Origin: Candidatus Sabulitectum sp.
Lineage (GTDB): Bacteria; Fermentibacterota; Fermentibacteria; Fermentibacterales; JCC-6
DNA length: 6,601 nucleotides
Direction: 5' to 3'
Assembly (NCBI GenBank): GCA_029934845.1
Contig: JAOZLN010000144.1
Location: 1 to 6,601, forward strand
The notes under the pieces were generated by a model. It searched no databases. It saw nothing but the letters and a program-made list of their open reading frames with translations, and was not told where the DNA came from. The position numbers and the translations under genes were made by a program. Each line of letters begins with the position of its first letter. Positions within the stretch are counted from its first letter, which is position 1. Of this stretch, positions 6,294 through 6,601 are shown piece after piece.

Positions 6294-6601
6294 GTGATCT
6301 TTTAACTTTATCCTGCCCATCGTGTGCCGGGTTGCTTGAAGTCAGTGAGGGAAACACAAATACCATCTGTCCCAATTGTGATACCCCACTGCTTCTTGAA
6401 GGTGTTGTGAACAGATATGTAATTGCTTCTACTGTTGATTCTACCAGTGCTATTCGTGTTGTGCGTCGCAAACTTGAGGAAATGTCCCCTGGTCTTTTTG
6501 CCGGATGCAGAGTAAGAAAACCGTTTCTTACCTATGTACCATTCTGGATACTGTCGTGCAGGGTGGACGGGTATGTATTCGGAGTAAAGCCTGTATTCAA
6601 G
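6290..6601 (+). CDS. Second zinc-ribbon PFW protein, paralogue of its neighbour (partial, runs off the window)
   Basis: The frame is open from ATG 6290 to the edge, giving 104 residues. A four-cysteine ribbon comprises Cys9-x2-Cys12 (CPSC) and Cys27-x2-Cys30 (CPNC). It is followed by DSTSAIR (50-56), a basic stretch RRKLEE (59-64) and YVPFWIL (82-88), then VDGYVFG (92-98). The order and spacing of ribbon, D-x3-A-(L/I)-R and PFW parallel the upstream protein, although overall identity looks low. ATG overlaps the preceding stop codon (ATGA, 6290-6293), and AAAAGG at 6278-6283 lies six bases before it, so coupled translation in one operon is likely. Whether it also ends in membrane segments cannot be seen here. 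Function unknown. Confidence 0.82.
   Translation, partial: MSDLLTLSCPSCAGLLEVSEGNTNTICPNCDTPLLLEGVVNRYVIASTVDSTSAIRVVRRKLEEMSPGLFAGCRVRKPFLTYVPFWILSCRVDGYVFGVKPVFK

Overview
The window holds six protein genes, two of them cut by the window edges. They form a leftward group (a partial exported protein; urocanase plus a HAD phosphatase) and a rightward group (an exported zinc carboxypeptidase; two zinc-ribbon membrane-type proteins). It reads as ordinary bacterial chromosome: no RNA gene, CRISPR array, insertion sequence or phage gene was recognised. The peptidase ends in a roughly 95-residue Por/FlgD-like sorting domain, which is typical of the Fibrobacteres-Chlorobi-Bacteroidetes (FCB) superphylum and neighbouring candidate phyla such as Fermentibacteria, Cloacimonetes, Latescibacteria and WOR-3. 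Clear GGAGG ribosome-binding sites and a forced TTG start argue against a typical Bacteroidetes genome, where Shine-Dalgarno use is weak. An uncultivated FCB-related lineage is my inference, not something the sequence proves.

Layout. Positions 1-198 (minus) carry the start of an exported protein. Positions 199-565 have no convincing gene; they hold a weak promoter, short dyads and repeated TACTGA/CTGAGTAT motifs. Positions 566-3170 (minus) are a two-gene operon, long-form urocanase followed by a HAD-superfamily phosphatase, with one base between stop and start. Positions 3171-3341 are a short divergent control region with a perfect 7-2-7 palindrome beside a TATATATA tract. Positions 3342-5519 (plus) encode an M14 metallocarboxypeptidase with signal peptide, propeptide-like region, catalytic domain, a jelly-roll apparently nested in a fibronectin-like fold, and the sorting domain. 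A strong hairpin at 5534-5561 ends that unit. Positions 5637-6601 (plus) hold two related zinc-ribbon proteins overlapping by ATGA, the second running off the window.

How it fits together. An exported carboxypeptidase releasing amino acids from peptides, divergent from an enzyme of histidine breakdown, would suit a protein-fermenting lifestyle. That link rests only on position and shared regulatory space. The least explained element is the tandem zinc-ribbon/PFW pair, which I could not assign to a named family. No clearly new multi-gene system is demonstrated.
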